Assembly: GCA_049651845.1 (NCBI GenBank)
Contig: JBASCW010000069.1
Location: 1-36,465, forward strand
DNA length: 36,465 bases
Source: RBG-16-66-20 sp049651845
GTDB taxonomy: Bacteria > Pseudomonadota > Gammaproteobacteria > Burkholderiales > SG8-39
Direction: 5' to 3'
Shown here: positions 1 through 8,412 of the stretch, piece by piece
How the letters are laid out: each line of letters starts with the position of its first letter
Position numbering within the stretch: the first letter of the stretch is position 1
Program-made: the position numbers and the translations under genes
The notes under the pieces: model-generated
What the model was told of the DNA's origin: nothing
What the model saw: only the letters and a program-made list of their open reading frames with translations
Database searches by the model: none

Positions 1-228
1 CGCCGGCGCCGCGGCCGGTGCTGCCGGACCCGGTGCGGGCGCGGCGGCCGTCGGCGAGGCGCCGTTGCTGCGCCGCACCTCGATGTCGATGTCGCCGGAG
101 CGCAGCCGGAACTCGCTGAACTGCGACGCCGAGCGCAGCAGGTCGGCGATCTGCGCGAGATCGTCGTAGCTGGGCGCGCGCGGCGCGGCGGCTTTCGGCT
201 TGGCTGGCTTGGTCGGCTTCAATTTCAT
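1..228 (-). CDS. accB: Biotin carboxyl carrier protein of acetyl-CoA carboxylase, N-terminal part (runs off the left edge)
   Basis: The reverse strand reads an open frame from an ATG at 228 to the window edge, giving 76 residues. It opens with a Lys/Pro/Ala-rich tail, then a short helical segment (YDDLAQIADLLRSASQFSEF) and a strand-like stretch (RLRSGDIDIEVRRSNG), then an Ala/Pro-rich linker. This is the usual layout of the N-terminal part of AccB-type carriers, where a Pro/Ala linker leads to the biotinyl domain; that domain would lie outside the window. An in-frame TGA lies just upstream of the ATG, so the start is well bounded, although the ribosome site is weak. The gene is divergent from the BKACE gene. 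The call rests on resemblance of the N-terminus only; another biotin carrier is possible. Confidence 0.65.
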   Translation of the reverse strand, partial: MKLKPTKPAKPKAAAPRAPSYDDLAQIADLLRSASQFSEFRLRSGDIDIEVRRSNGASPTAAAPAPGPAAPAAAPA

Positions 229-263
229 ATTCCGGAACTCGGTGATTCATTTTCAGGATATGT

Positions 264-293
264 TTGCACGGCGGGCGACCCTTTTGCAATAAT
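264..293 (+). promoter_or_regulatory. Candidate sigma-70 promoter for the BKACE gene
   Basis: TTGCAC (264-269) is followed after 18 bases by AATAAT (288-293), which is preceded by TG one base upstream, an extended -10 arrangement. The -10 matches five of six consensus positions; the -35 is poor beyond TTG. It lies about 48 bases before the ATG at 342. The assignment is by pattern only. Confidence 0.4.
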
Positions 294-341
294 GCACCGC
301 GGGAGGAACGGCAGCGCACCTCCCCCAATCCAGGAGGGCTC

Positions 342-1175
342 ATGGCCGAACCCGTCATCATCACCGTCGCGATCACCGGCGCCGTGCCGAGGAAGAAGGA
401 CAACCCGGCGGTGCCGGTGGTGCCCGCCGAGCAGGTCGAGTCCACGCACGAGGCCTTCGAGGCCGGGGCGTCCCTCGTCCACGTCCACGTACGCAACCCG
501 GACGAATCGCCCGGCTCCGACCCCGAGCTCTACGGCCGCGTGCAGGAGGGCGTGCGCAAGCACTGCCCGGGGATGATCGTGCAGTTCTCCACCGGCGGGC
601 GCGGCCGCGAGCAGGCGACGCGCGGCGCGATGTTGTACCTGAAGCCCGACATGGCCTCGCTCGCCACCGGGTCGGTGAATTTCCCGGCCAACATCTACGA
701 GAACCCGCCCGACTTCGTCGAGGGCCTCGCGAAGTCCATGCTCGAGTACGACATCAAACCCGAGGTCGAGGTGTTCGACCTGGCGATGCTCTACAACGCC
801 GCCAACCTGGTGAAGAAGGGCCTGCTCAAGGACCCGCCGCACATCCAGTTCGTGATGGGCATCCCGAACGCGATGCCCGCGCGCCGCTCCATCTTCGATT
901 TCCTGAGAAAGGAATTGAAGGAAGTCATGCCGCGCGCCACCTGGGTGGCGGCGGGCGTCGCGCGCCACCAGTGGGAAGTGAACCAGTGGTGCCTGGAAAC
1001 CGGCGGCCACTGCCGCACCGGCCTGGAGGACAACCTCAGGATCGAACCGGACCGCCTCGCCGCGAGCAACGCCGAGCTGGTGAAGAAGATCGCGGACAAC
1101 TGCGCGACGTTCAACCGCCGCCCGGCCACGGCCGCCGAGGCGCGGCGCATCCTGGGGCTGCGCGCCGCGGCCTAG
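342..1175 (+). CDS. BKACE-family beta-keto acid cleavage enzyme (DUF849)
   Basis: The 277-residue protein is a typical BKACE, a Zn2+-dependent TIM-barrel enzyme that condenses a beta-keto acid with acetyl-CoA and splits it into acetoacetate and a new CoA ester. The founding member is Kce of lysine fermentation. Visible hallmarks are the N-terminal EPVIITVAITGAVP, the metal-binding HVH (His47, His49) in LVHVHVR, and GGHCRTGLEDN near residue 225. The start was chosen at ATG 342, because GGAGGG at 333-338 sits just before it and the family begins at this residue; an upstream in-frame start at 264 has no ribosome site. The actual keto acid cannot be read from the sequence. Its stop codon overlaps that of the convergent GMC gene in a CTAG at 1172-1175. 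Confidence 0.9.
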   Translation: MAEPVIITVAITGAVPRKKDNPAVPVVPAEQVESTHEAFEAGASLVHVHVRNPDESPGSDPELYGRVQEGVRKHCPGMIVQFSTGGRGREQATRGAMLYLKPDMASLATGSVNFPANIYENPPDFVEGLAKSMLEYDIKPEVEVFDLAMLYNAANLVKKGLLKDPPHIQFVMGIPNAMPARRSIFDFLRKELKEVMPRATWVAAGVARHQWEVNQWCLETGGHCRTGLEDNLRIEPDRLAASNAELVKKIADNCATFNRRPATAAEARRILGLRAAA

Positions 1176-2740
1176 GCGGCGTCCGCCAGGATCATCCCGG
1201 CAGCCTTCTCCGCGATCATCACCACCGGCGCGTGCGTGTTGCCCGACACGAGCGTCGGCATGATCGAGCAATCCACCACGCGCAGGCCCGCCAGGCCCCG
1301 CACGCGCAGCCGGTCGTCCACCACGGCCATCGGGTCGTCGCCCATCTTGCAGGTGCCGGAGGGATGGAAGATCGTCGCGCCGTAGTTGCGCGCGAATTCG
1401 AGCAGCTCGTCATCGGACGCCGCCGACGGCCCGGGCCGGTATTCTTCCGCCACGTAGGGCTTGAGGGCCCGGGTCGCCGCCAGGCTGCGCGCGAGGCGGA
1501 TGCCGGCCACCGCGCAGCGCCGGTCGAGGTCCGCCGACAGGTACAGCGGCTGCATCAACGGCGCCTCGAACGGGTCCACCGAGCGGATGCGCACCGTGCC
1601 GCGCGACTCGGGCCGCAGCTGGCACACGGACATGGTGAAACCGGGCCAGGGATGGGGCTTCGCCCCGGCCAATTCCGCCGACAGCGTCGCGAAGTGGAAC
1701 TGCACGTCCGGCGTCGCGGATTCCGGCAGCGCGCGCGTGAACAGGCCCCCCTGGTTGATGCCGATGGCGAGCGGGCCGGTGCGCGTGAAGAGCCACCGCG
1801 CGGCAATGCGGATTTTTCCATGAAAAAACCTCAAATCGTCGTTCGTGGTGATCGGCTTCGTGCACTTGTACATGACGCGCAGCTGCAGGTGGTCCTGCAG
1901 GTTCTCGCCCACCCCCGGCAGGTCCTTCACCACGGGAATGCCGAAGGACTGCAGCAGCGGCCCCGGCCCGACGCCCGAGAGCTGCAGGAGCTGTGGGCTC
2001 TGCAGCGCACCGGCGCTCAGGATCACCTCGCGGGCGGCGCGAGCTTCGAATTCCCGCCCGTTTTTTCGATAGCGAACCCCGACGGCACGTGAACCCTCGA
2101 AGCCGATGCGGGCGGCGTGCGCCCCGGTCTCCACGCGCAGGTTGGCGCGTTTTTCGGCGGGGCGCAGATAGGCCGTCGCGCTGCTCGAGCGCCAGCCGTT
2201 TTTCGTGAACAGCTGATAGTAGCCCACGCCTTCCTGGTCGCCGCTGTTGAAGTCGCGCGTGGTCGGGATCCCCAGTTCGTTGCCCGCACCGATGATCGCG
2301 TCCATCAGCTCGTGCCGCTCGCCGATCTCGGACGTGGACATGAGGCTGCGCCGGAAATAAGGCAGCACGTCGCGCCAGCCCCAGCCGGCGTTGCCGGCCG
2401 CCGCCCAGCGGTCGTAGTCCGCGGCCTGGCCGCGGATGAAGATCAGGCCGTTGATGGATGAGGAGCCGCCCAGCCCCCTGCCGCGCGGCCAGTAGACGCG
2501 CCGGTCGTGCATCTGCGGCTCGGGGGCGGTGGAGAAGCCCCAGTTGTAGACCTTGTGGAACATCGTCTTGCCGTAACCGATGGGCAGGTGGATCCAGATC
2601 GAGCGATCGCGCGGGCCCGCCTCCAGCAGCAGCACGCTGTGCCGTCCGCCCTCCGAGAGCCGGTGCGCGAGCACACAGCCGGCCGAGCCGGCGCCGACGA
2701 CGACGTAGTCCGCGGTGATCCCGGTTAGCGCTGCTGGCAT
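1172..2740 (-). CDS. GMC-family FAD oxidoreductase (choline dehydrogenase-like)
   Basis: This 522-residue flavoprotein oxidises an alcohol, by family knowledge. The N-terminal dinucleotide motif GAGSAG is at residues 16-21, with the FAD-ribose Glu in LLLEAGP after it. The GMC signature GRGLGGSSSINGLIFIRG falls near residue 90. A second signature (GALQSPQLLQLSGVGP) lies mid-protein. The C-terminal active-site region holds FHPSGTCKMG and NTHAPVVMIAEKAAGMI with the expected His and Asn residues. Length fits BetA/AlkJ-type members. There is no signal peptide, so it should act in the cytoplasm or on the inner membrane surface. The substrate is unknown; the neighbouring BKACE and TRAP genes hint at a shared catabolic route. 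A short AT-richer patch around 1800-1860 falls in a variable part of the protein. Confidence 0.9.
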   Translation of the reverse strand: MPAALTGITADYVVVGAGSAGCVLAHRLSEGGRHSVLLLEAGPRDRSIWIHLPIGYGKTMFHKVYNWGFSTAPEPQMHDRRVYWPRGRGLGGSSSINGLIFIRGQAADYDRWAAAGNAGWGWRDVLPYFRRSLMSTSEIGERHELMDAIIGAGNELGIPTTRDFNSGDQEGVGYYQLFTKNGWRSSSATAYLRPAEKRANLRVETGAHAARIGFEGSRAVGVRYRKNGREFEARAAREVILSAGALQSPQLLQLSGVGPGPLLQSFGIPVVKDLPGVGENLQDHLQLRVMYKCTKPITTNDDLRFFHGKIRIAARWLFTRTGPLAIGINQGGLFTRALPESATPDVQFHFATLSAELAGAKPHPWPGFTMSVCQLRPESRGTVRIRSVDPFEAPLMQPLYLSADLDRRCAVAGIRLARSLAATRALKPYVAEEYRPGPSAASDDELLEFARNYGATIFHPSGTCKMGDDPMAVVDDRLRVRGLAGLRVVDCSIMPTLVSGNTHAPVVMIAEKAAGMILADAA

Positions 2741-2851
2741 GAAGGAATTCTCAAAATCTGGAACAGTCCATTGCAGGAATTTCGAAAATCATACTTCGGG
2801 CGAAATCTTTCCGGTATGCTAATCGCGCAGTCCACTCGGGAGGAGAGGATC

Positions 2852-3952
2852 ATGAAACGATTGTTCGCCGTCTGCGCGGCCGCCGTTGCCGCGTTCGCGT
2901 TCGCGCCTGTTCCGGCGTTCGCCCAAAGCACCAAAATGCGATTGCAGACCGCCGTGCCGGCCGCAGCCGACGAATTCAAGATGCTGCAGAAGTTCTCGCA
3001 GCGCGTCGATGCGATGACCGGCGGACGCCTCAAGATCGAGGTGCTCGCCGACGGCGCCGTGGTCGGCGCCTTCGAGATCCTCGACGCGGTGGACAAGGGC
3101 CTGGTGGAATCCGGCTTCGCCTGGACGCACTACTGGTCCGGCAAGCAGGCGGCGGCGATGCTGTTCGGCTCGCCCTCCGGCGGCTCGGGCCTGGGCATGG
3201 ACCAGATGGCCTGGATTTCCTGGTTCATGGACGGCGGCGGCAAGGAGCTCTACAAGGAGCTCTTCGAGCAGCACCTCAAGGTGAACGCGGTGGCGTTCGT
3301 GGTGCAGCCGGTCGGCCCGGAGGCGCTGGGCTGGTTCAAGGAGCCGATCAACAGCATGGCGGACCTGCGCAAGCGGCGTTTCCGCACGCCGCCCGGCATC
3401 CCCGGCGCGATCTACAAGGAAATGGGCGTGCCGGCGATCGCCCTGCCCGGCGGCGAGATCATCCCGTCGGCCGAGCGCGGCGTGCTCGACGGCGCCGAAT
3501 GGTGCTGCCCGGTGACCGACCTCGCCTACGGCTTCCACCGCGCGTTCAAGTACTACTACCTGCAGGGCCTGCACCAGAACACGGTGAACGCCGACATCTA
3601 CATCAACAAGACCTTCTGGAACAAGCTGCCGAAGGACGTGCAGGCCATCTTCGAGGGCGCGACCTACGCCTCGATGATGGAGTCGCAGGCCTACCGCATC
3701 CGCGCGAACGCGCTCGCGCTCACCGAGCTGACGACCAAGCACGGCGTCAAGGTCATGGAGACGCCGCCGGAGTATTTCCCGCAATTCATGGCGGCGACCA
3801 AGAAGGTGATGGCGGAACAGGCGGCCAAGGATCCCTTCTTCAAGAAGGTGCTCGACTCGCAAACCGCGTTCGCGCAGCAGGTGGTGCCCTACTGGGTGAT
3901 GATCCAGAAGACGAACACCTCCGTGGGCGAGGCCTACCTGAAGGGCAAGTAA
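2852..3952 (+). CDS. dctP: TRAP transporter solute-binding protein (DctP family, TakP-like)
   Basis: A periplasmic binding protein of 366 residues that delivers an organic acid to the DctQM permease. The first 25 residues form a clear signal peptide ending PVPAFA-Q. The ligand region FRTPPGIPGAIYKEMGVPA carries the conserved Arg that binds a substrate carboxylate. Later parts (DGAEWCCPVTDLAYGFH, KYYYLQG, INKTFWNKLP) resemble the 2-oxo acid binder TakP more than the C4-dicarboxylate binder DctP, so a keto- or hydroxy-acid is the better guess. The ATG at 2852 was chosen because GGGAGGAGAGG at 2838-2848 precedes it and the signal peptide starts there. It leads dctQ and dctM, separated from them by a terminator-like hairpin. 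The 111-bp gap to the divergent GMC gene should hold its promoter, but none is convincing. Confidence 0.92.
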   Translation: MKRLFAVCAAAVAAFAFAPVPAFAQSTKMRLQTAVPAAADEFKMLQKFSQRVDAMTGGRLKIEVLADGAVVGAFEILDAVDKGLVESGFAWTHYWSGKQAAAMLFGSPSGGSGLGMDQMAWISWFMDGGGKELYKELFEQHLKVNAVAFVVQPVGPEALGWFKEPINSMADLRKRRFRTPPGIPGAIYKEMGVPAIALPGGEIIPSAERGVLDGAEWCCPVTDLAYGFHRAFKYYYLQGLHQNTVNADIYINKTFWNKLPKDVQAIFEGATYASMMESQAYRIRANALALTELTTKHGVKVMETPPEYFPQFMAATKKVMAEQAAKDPFFKKVLDSQTAFAQQVVPYWVMIQKTNTSVGEAYLKGK

Positions 3953-3975
3953 CGCGCGCGCCGGCGGGCGCGTCG

Positions 3976-4003
3976 GAGGCGGCCCGGGGCCGCCTCTTTT
4001 TTT
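3976..4003 (+). terminator. Intrinsic-terminator-like hairpin between dctP and dctQ
   Basis: A ten-base perfect inverted repeat (GAGGCGGCCC at 3976-3985, GGGCCGCCTC at 3987-3996) is followed directly by seven T residues (3997-4003). In practice the stem would open into a small loop. It lies 24 bases after the dctP stop and just before the dctQ ribosome site (GGGAG at 4004-4008). The likely role is partial termination, giving more binding protein than permease. Confidence 0.75.
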
Positions 4004-4013
4004 GGGAGTGGTG

Positions 4014-4598
4014 ATGGAGCAGCGGGAGCGGCGGTTCGCGGGCCTGGTACGCGCGATCCGCATCATCGACGCGATCAGCAAGTGGTCGGGAATTCTCGTC
4101 GCCTGGCTGGTCCTGCCGCTGATCGCGGTGATGTCCTACGAGATCACGGTGCGCTACCTGCTGCACCCGACGCTCTGGGCCTACGACCTGAGCTACATGC
4201 TCTATGGGGCCATGTTCATGCTCGGCACCGCCTACACGCTGTCGCGCGGCGCCCACATCCGCACCGACTTCCTGTACCAGAACTGGCCGGTCAAGACGCA
4301 GGCCGCGGTGGACGCCGCCTGCTACATCCTCCTGTTCTTTCCCGGCATCGCCGTGTTCCTCTGGATCAGCTCCGATTTCGCCTGGCGCTCCTACCTGCAG
4401 AACGAGCGCTCGGTCGGCAGCGCCTGGATGCCGGTGATCTACCCGCTCAAGTTCGCCCTGCCGGTCGCCACCGCCCTCCTCATGCTGCAAGGCGTCGCCG
4501 AGCTGCTGAAGTGCATCTATGCCCTGCGCGCGGGCGAATGGCTGGAGAAGCATCGCTCGCTCGAGGAAGTGATCAGCGAGGACATGGCGCCCAAATGA
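4014..4598 (+). CDS. dctQ: TRAP transporter small membrane subunit
   Basis: This 194-residue protein has four hydrophobic segments (around residues 20-40, 60-80, 95-115 and 140-160), as expected for DctQ, the small permease subunit that pairs with DctM in the inner membrane. SYEITVRYLLHPTLWAYDLSYMLYGAMFM is a recognisable DctQ stretch. The ATG at 4014 follows GGGAG by five bases; GTG 4011 and TTG 4002 are in frame, but TTG 4002 lies inside the T-run and ribosome site. The stop overlaps the dctM start as ATGA (4595-4598), so translation of the two is probably coupled. Confidence 0.9.
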   Translation: MEQRERRFAGLVRAIRIIDAISKWSGILVAWLVLPLIAVMSYEITVRYLLHPTLWAYDLSYMLYGAMFMLGTAYTLSRGAHIRTDFLYQNWPVKTQAAVDAACYILLFFPGIAVFLWISSDFAWRSYLQNERSVGSAWMPVIYPLKFALPVATALLMLQGVAELLKCIYALRAGEWLEKHRSLEEVISEDMAPK

Positions 4599-5914
4599 GC
4601 CCGGAAGCCATCGGCGCCTGGATGCTGGTCGCCCTGCTGGGAACGATATTCATCGGCTTCCCGATCGCCTTCACGCTGATCATCCTGGGGATCAGCTTCG
4701 GCTACGCCGGGTTCGGCGACACCGTATTCCACCTGCTCGTCTTCCAGACCTTCGCGACCATGAAGGACCAGACGCTCGCGCAGGTGCCCCTCTTCGTGTT
4801 CATGGGCCTGCTGCTGGAGCGCGCCGGACTGATGGAGCGCCTGTTCTACGTCACGCAGATGGCGCTCGCCCGGCTGAACGGCTCGCTCTACCTGTCGGCG
4901 ATGTTCGTCGCGACCCTGTTCGGTGCGGCGAGCGGCATCGTCGGCGCCTCGGTCACGCTGCTGGGCATCATGGCGGCGAAGGCCATGGACAAATCGAAAT
5001 ATGACGTCCAGATGTCCGCGGGCATCATCACCGCGGGCGGAACCCTCGGCATCCTGATCCCGCCGAGCGTCATGCTGGTGGTGATGGGGCCCGTGGTCGG
5101 CGTGCCGGTGACCGACCTGTATGCCGGTGCCCTGATGCCGGGGCTGATGCTGGCGGCGATCTACGCCGCGTACGCGCTGATCCGCTGCTACCTGAATCCC
5201 TCCCTCGGCCCGGCGCTGCCGGTTTCGGAGAGGGCGCTGACGGGCGGCGTGGTGTTCGTCGAGTTCATGAAGGGCATGGTGCCGATCAGCGTGCTGCTGA
5301 TGGCCTCGCTCGGCAGCATCCTCATGGGCGTCGCCACCCCTACAGAGGGCGCGGCACTGGGAGCGCTCGGTTCGCTCGTGCTGGTCGTCGCCTACGGCAA
5401 GTTCAGCCGGGCGCTGCTGTACAACGCGATCATGAAGACGCTGGAGGTGTCGACGATGATCCTGTTCCTCGTCGCCGCGTCCAACTTCTTCGGCGGCGTG
5501 TTCTCGCGCCTTGGCACCCCGGAGGTGATGACACAGGCGCTGCTCGGCCTGGACCTGCCGCCGTTCGCGATCCTTGTCCTCATCATGGTAGTGATCTTCC
5601 TGCTCGCCTGGCCGCTCGAATGGGTGCCGATCGTGCTGATCTTCGTGCCGATCATCCTGCCGATGGTCAAGCAGCTCGGCTTCGATATCATCTGGTTCTG
5701 CATCCTGGTGGCGGTGAACCTGCAGACGGCGTGGCTGTCGCCGCCGGTGGCACTATCGGCCTACTTCCTCAAGGGCGTCGCCCCGCAGTGGGCGTTGTCG
5801 AACATCTACAAGGGCATGGTGCAGTTCATGGTGCTGCAGGTTGTCGGCCTGATTCTCGTGATGGTCTTCCCGCAGATCGCGCTGTGGCTGCCGGGGGTCC
5901 TGTATTCCAAGTAG
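4595..5914 (+). CDS. dctM: TRAP transporter large membrane subunit
   Basis: This 439-residue protein is hydrophobic from end to end, with roughly a dozen membrane segments. It is DctM, the Na+-driven transport subunit of a TRAP system. It carries the typical conserved stretches: QVPLFVFMGLLLERAG, LFGAASGIVGASVTLLG, AGGTLGILIPPSVMLVVMG, ATPTEGAALGALGSL and, near the end, NLQTAWLSPPVALSAYFLKG. The true start is the ATG overlapping the dctQ stop. A longer frame reaching upstream is only read-through of dctQ in another frame. GGAGG before the next gene, ten bases on, suggests that the dehydrogenase gene is co-transcribed. Confidence 0.95.
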   Translation: MSPEAIGAWMLVALLGTIFIGFPIAFTLIILGISFGYAGFGDTVFHLLVFQTFATMKDQTLAQVPLFVFMGLLLERAGLMERLFYVTQMALARLNGSLYLSAMFVATLFGAASGIVGASVTLLGIMAAKAMDKSKYDVQMSAGIITAGGTLGILIPPSVMLVVMGPVVGVPVTDLYAGALMPGLMLAAIYAAYALIRCYLNPSLGPALPVSERALTGGVVFVEFMKGMVPISVLLMASLGSILMGVATPTEGAALGALGSLVLVVAYGKFSRALLYNAIMKTLEVSTMILFLVAASNFFGGVFSRLGTPEVMTQALLGLDLPPFAILVLIMVVIFLLAWPLEWVPIVLIFVPIILPMVKQLGFDIIWFCILVAVNLQTAWLSPPVALSAYFLKGVAPQWALSNIYKGMVQFMVLQVVGLILVMVFPQIALWLPGVLYSK

Positions 5915-5924
5915 CGGAGGCCGC

Positions 5925-7238
5925 ATGGCCGTCGAAATCCTGAAAAAAGCCGCCAAGAATCCCGAGTCCGAGTCGGGCAATGCGCGCAAGGTCGTCGAGG
6001 AAATGCTCGCGGAGATCGAGGCGCGCGGGGAGCAGGGGGTGCGCGACTACGCGCGGACGCTGGACAAGTGGACGGGCGAGATCGTCGTCACGCCCGCCGA
6101 GATCGAGCGGCGCACGCGCGACCTGCCCGCGTCGGTCAAACGCGACATCGAATTCGCCACCGCGCAGGTGCGCAGCTTCGCGCTCGAGCAGCGCCGGTCG
6201 ATGCAGGAATTCTCGCGCGAGATCCATCCCGGGCTGGTCGCCGGCCAGCGCCTGATCCCGGTCAACGTCGCCGGCTGCTACATCCCGGCGGGGCGCTATG
6301 CGCACATCGCGTCGGCCTACATGGCGATCGCCACCGCCAAGGCGGCGGGCGTGCCTACCGTGGTCGCGGCGTCCACCCCCTTCCGCGGCGAGGGCATCCA
6401 CCCGCAGATCCTCTACGCGATGAAGGTCTCCGGCGCCGACGTGATCCTCACGCTGGGCGGCGTGCAGGCGATCGCTTCGCTCGCCTACGGCCTGTTCAGC
6501 GGCAAGCCCGCCGACATCGTGGTCGGCCCCGGCAACAAGTTCGTCGCCGAAGCGAAGCGCACGCTCTTCGGCAAGGTGGGCATCGACGTCTTCGCCGGCC
6601 CGACCGAGATCGCGGTCATTGCCGACGACAGTGCCGACCCCGCGCTCGTCGCCTCCGACCTAGTGGGCCAGGCCGAGCACGGCCCCGAGTCGCCGGCCTG
6701 GCTCGTTACGACTTCGAAGGATCTCGGCCTTGAAATCGTCAGAATAGTTCCAGAGCTGATAGCAAAACTTCCCCCGACCGCACGCAACGCAGCCGCAGCA
6801 GCCTGGCGCGACTACGGCGAGGTGGTGCTGTGCGGCACGCGCGAGGAAGCGGCGCGCGTCTCGGACCGCTACGCGGCGGAGCACCTGGAAGTGCACGCGC
6901 GCGACCTCGACTGGTGGCTCGCCACGCTCACCTGCTACGGGTCGCTGTTCCTCGGCGAGGAAACCACCGTGGCCTTCGGCGACAAGTCCTCCGGGCCGAA
7001 CCACATTCTGCCCACCGGGGGCGCGGCGCGCTATTCCGGCGGCCTGTCGGTGCACAAGTTCATCAAGACCGTGACTTGGCAACGCATGACGCGCGAGGCG
7101 AACCGCGAGGTGGCCCAGGTCACCGCCCGCATCTCGCGCCTGGAGGGCATGGAGGCGCACGCGCGCACCGCGGACGACCGCCTCGCGAAGTATTTCCCGG
7201 AGGAAAGCTTCGACAAGGGCGCGCCCGTCGAGCAGTGA
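5925..7238 (+). CDS. Histidinol-dehydrogenase-family alcohol dehydrogenase, HpsN-like
   Basis: The 437-residue protein keeps the HisD fold and its likely Zn2+ ligands: Gln249 and His252 in GQAEHG, Asp353 in FGDKSSGPNH, and His412 in MEAHARTAD. Family knowledge: paralogues of HisD oxidise other diols or alcohols with NAD+. The best known is HpsN, which turns 2,3-dihydroxypropane-1-sulfonate into sulfolactate. Text such as AWRDYGEVVLC, DLDWWLATLTCYGSLFLGEETT and GDKSSGPNHILPT looks closer to that branch than to true HisD. The context is a TRAP importer, not a his operon, so a role in catabolism of the imported compound is likely. GGAGG at 5916-5920 supports the ATG. A short AT-richer patch lies at 6712-6790. 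The substrate is unproven. Confidence 0.8.
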   Translation: MAVEILKKAAKNPESESGNARKVVEEMLAEIEARGEQGVRDYARTLDKWTGEIVVTPAEIERRTRDLPASVKRDIEFATAQVRSFALEQRRSMQEFSREIHPGLVAGQRLIPVNVAGCYIPAGRYAHIASAYMAIATAKAAGVPTVVAASTPFRGEGIHPQILYAMKVSGADVILTLGGVQAIASLAYGLFSGKPADIVVGPGNKFVAEAKRTLFGKVGIDVFAGPTEIAVIADDSADPALVASDLVGQAEHGPESPAWLVTTSKDLGLEIVRIVPELIAKLPPTARNAAAAAWRDYGEVVLCGTREEAARVSDRYAAEHLEVHARDLDWWLATLTCYGSLFLGEETTVAFGDKSSGPNHILPTGGAARYSGGLSVHKFIKTVTWQRMTREANREVAQVTARISRLEGMEAHARTADDRLAKYFPEESFDKGAPVEQ

Positions 7239-7269
7239 GCGGAACCGTGCACGGCCTGGGAGGCACCCG

Positions 7270-8412
7270 ATGAGCGAACGACCGGAAAGAATCGACATCC
7301 ACCGCGGCCTGAAGGGCGTGTACTTCGACCGCTCGAAGGTCTGCGACATCGACGGCCGCGCGGGCGAGCTGCGCTACCGCGGCTATTCGATCCACGACCT
7401 CGCGACGCACTCGACCTACGAGGAGACCTGCTGCCTGCTGCTGCACGGCGAGCTGCCGACCGCGGCTCAACTGCAGGCGTTCGATGCCGGGCTGAAATCG
7501 GCCAGGGTTCTTCCCGATCCGATCTTCCGGATCATCGAAAGCATCAAGGCCGCCCACCCCATGGACGTGCTGCGCACCGCGGTCTCGGCGCTCGCCGCTT
7601 TCGACCCCGAGACCGCCGACAAGTCCCCCGCCGCGACGCTGCGCAAAGGCATCCGCCTTACCTCGCAGGTGCCGATGATCGTCGCCGCGCACGAGCACAT
7701 CCGCAACGGCCGCGCGCCCATCGCGCCCGATCCTTCGCTCGGGCACGCCGCGAACTTCCTCTACATGCTCCTCGGCAAGCGCCCGAGCGCCGACACCGCG
7801 CGGCTGATGGACACCGACATGATCCTGCACGCCGAGCACGGCTCGAACGCGTCCACCTTCACCGCGCGCGTGGTGGCGGGCACGGATGCCGACCTGCACG
7901 CGGCGGTCACCGCGGCCATCGCCGCCCTTTCCGGCCCCGCGCACGGCGGCGCGGCCGAGAACGTGATGCGCATGGCCAAAGAGATCGGCGACCCATCGAA
8001 GGCCGCCGCCTACGTGAAGGCGAAGCGCGCCGGCAAGGAAGCCGTGATGGGCTTCGGCCACCGCGTCTACCGCGCCGAGGATCCGCGCGCGCGGCACATG
8101 CGCGCCGGCGTGGAGAAGCTGTCGCGCGAAATGGGCCAGCCGCACTGGTACCAGATCCTGGAGGCGCTGGTCGAGGCGATGAAGCCCTATGCGCGCCACG
8201 GCGTGAACGTGAACGTGGATTTCTATGCGGGCGTGGTCTACTACCTGAACGGAATCCCGCCCGACCTCTTCGTGCCGATCTTCGCCATCGGCCGCGTGCC
8301 GGGCTGGGCGGTCTCGGTGCTGGAGCAGATGGAGAACAACATCCTCATCCGCCCGCTCACCGAGTACAACGGCGCCGCGCCGCGCGACTACGTCCCCATC
8401 GACCGGCGCTAG
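7270..8412 (+). CDS. Citrate synthase family protein (short, CitZ/PrpC-like)
   Basis: This enzyme of 380 residues condenses acetyl-CoA (or propionyl-CoA) with oxaloacetate. The catalytic triad regions are visible: His in LHAEHGSNASTF, His in GPAHGGAAENV, and Asp in NVNVDFYAGVVY, with the binding stretch GFGHRVYRAEDPRA between. The length matches the short dimeric forms (CitZ, 2-methylcitrate synthase PrpC) rather than the 430-residue GltA. No prpB or prpD is nearby, so citrate or 2-methylcitrate synthase cannot be decided. GGGAGG at 7258-7263 precedes the ATG. It lies 31 bases after the dehydrogenase gene and is probably in the same transcript, feeding acetyl-CoA into the TCA cycle. Its TAG overlaps the convergent pta stop in a CTAG. 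Confidence 0.88.
   Translation: MSERPERIDIHRGLKGVYFDRSKVCDIDGRAGELRYRGYSIHDLATHSTYEETCCLLLHGELPTAAQLQAFDAGLKSARVLPDPIFRIIESIKAAHPMDVLRTAVSALAAFDPETADKSPAATLRKGIRLTSQVPMIVAAHEHIRNGRAPIAPDPSLGHAANFLYMLLGKRPSADTARLMDTDMILHAEHGSNASTFTARVVAGTDADLHAAVTAAIAALSGPAHGGAAENVMRMAKEIGDPSKAAAYVKAKRAGKEAVMGFGHRVYRAEDPRARHMRAGVEKLSREMGQPHWYQILEALVEAMKPYARHGVNVNVDFYAGVVYYLNGIPPDLFVPIFAIGRVPGWAVSVLEQMENNILIRPLTEYNGAAPRDYVPIDRR

Noticed and set aside
2759..2774. Sigma-54-like promoter (TGG...TTGC) before dctP
   Set aside because: GG and GC are separated by 11 bases where the conserved spacing is 10, and the -24 element reads GGAAC, not GGCAC.
5925..7238. Histidine-biosynthetic HisD
   Set aside because: No other his genes are nearby, the gene is in a TRAP operon, and several stretches look like the HpsN branch.
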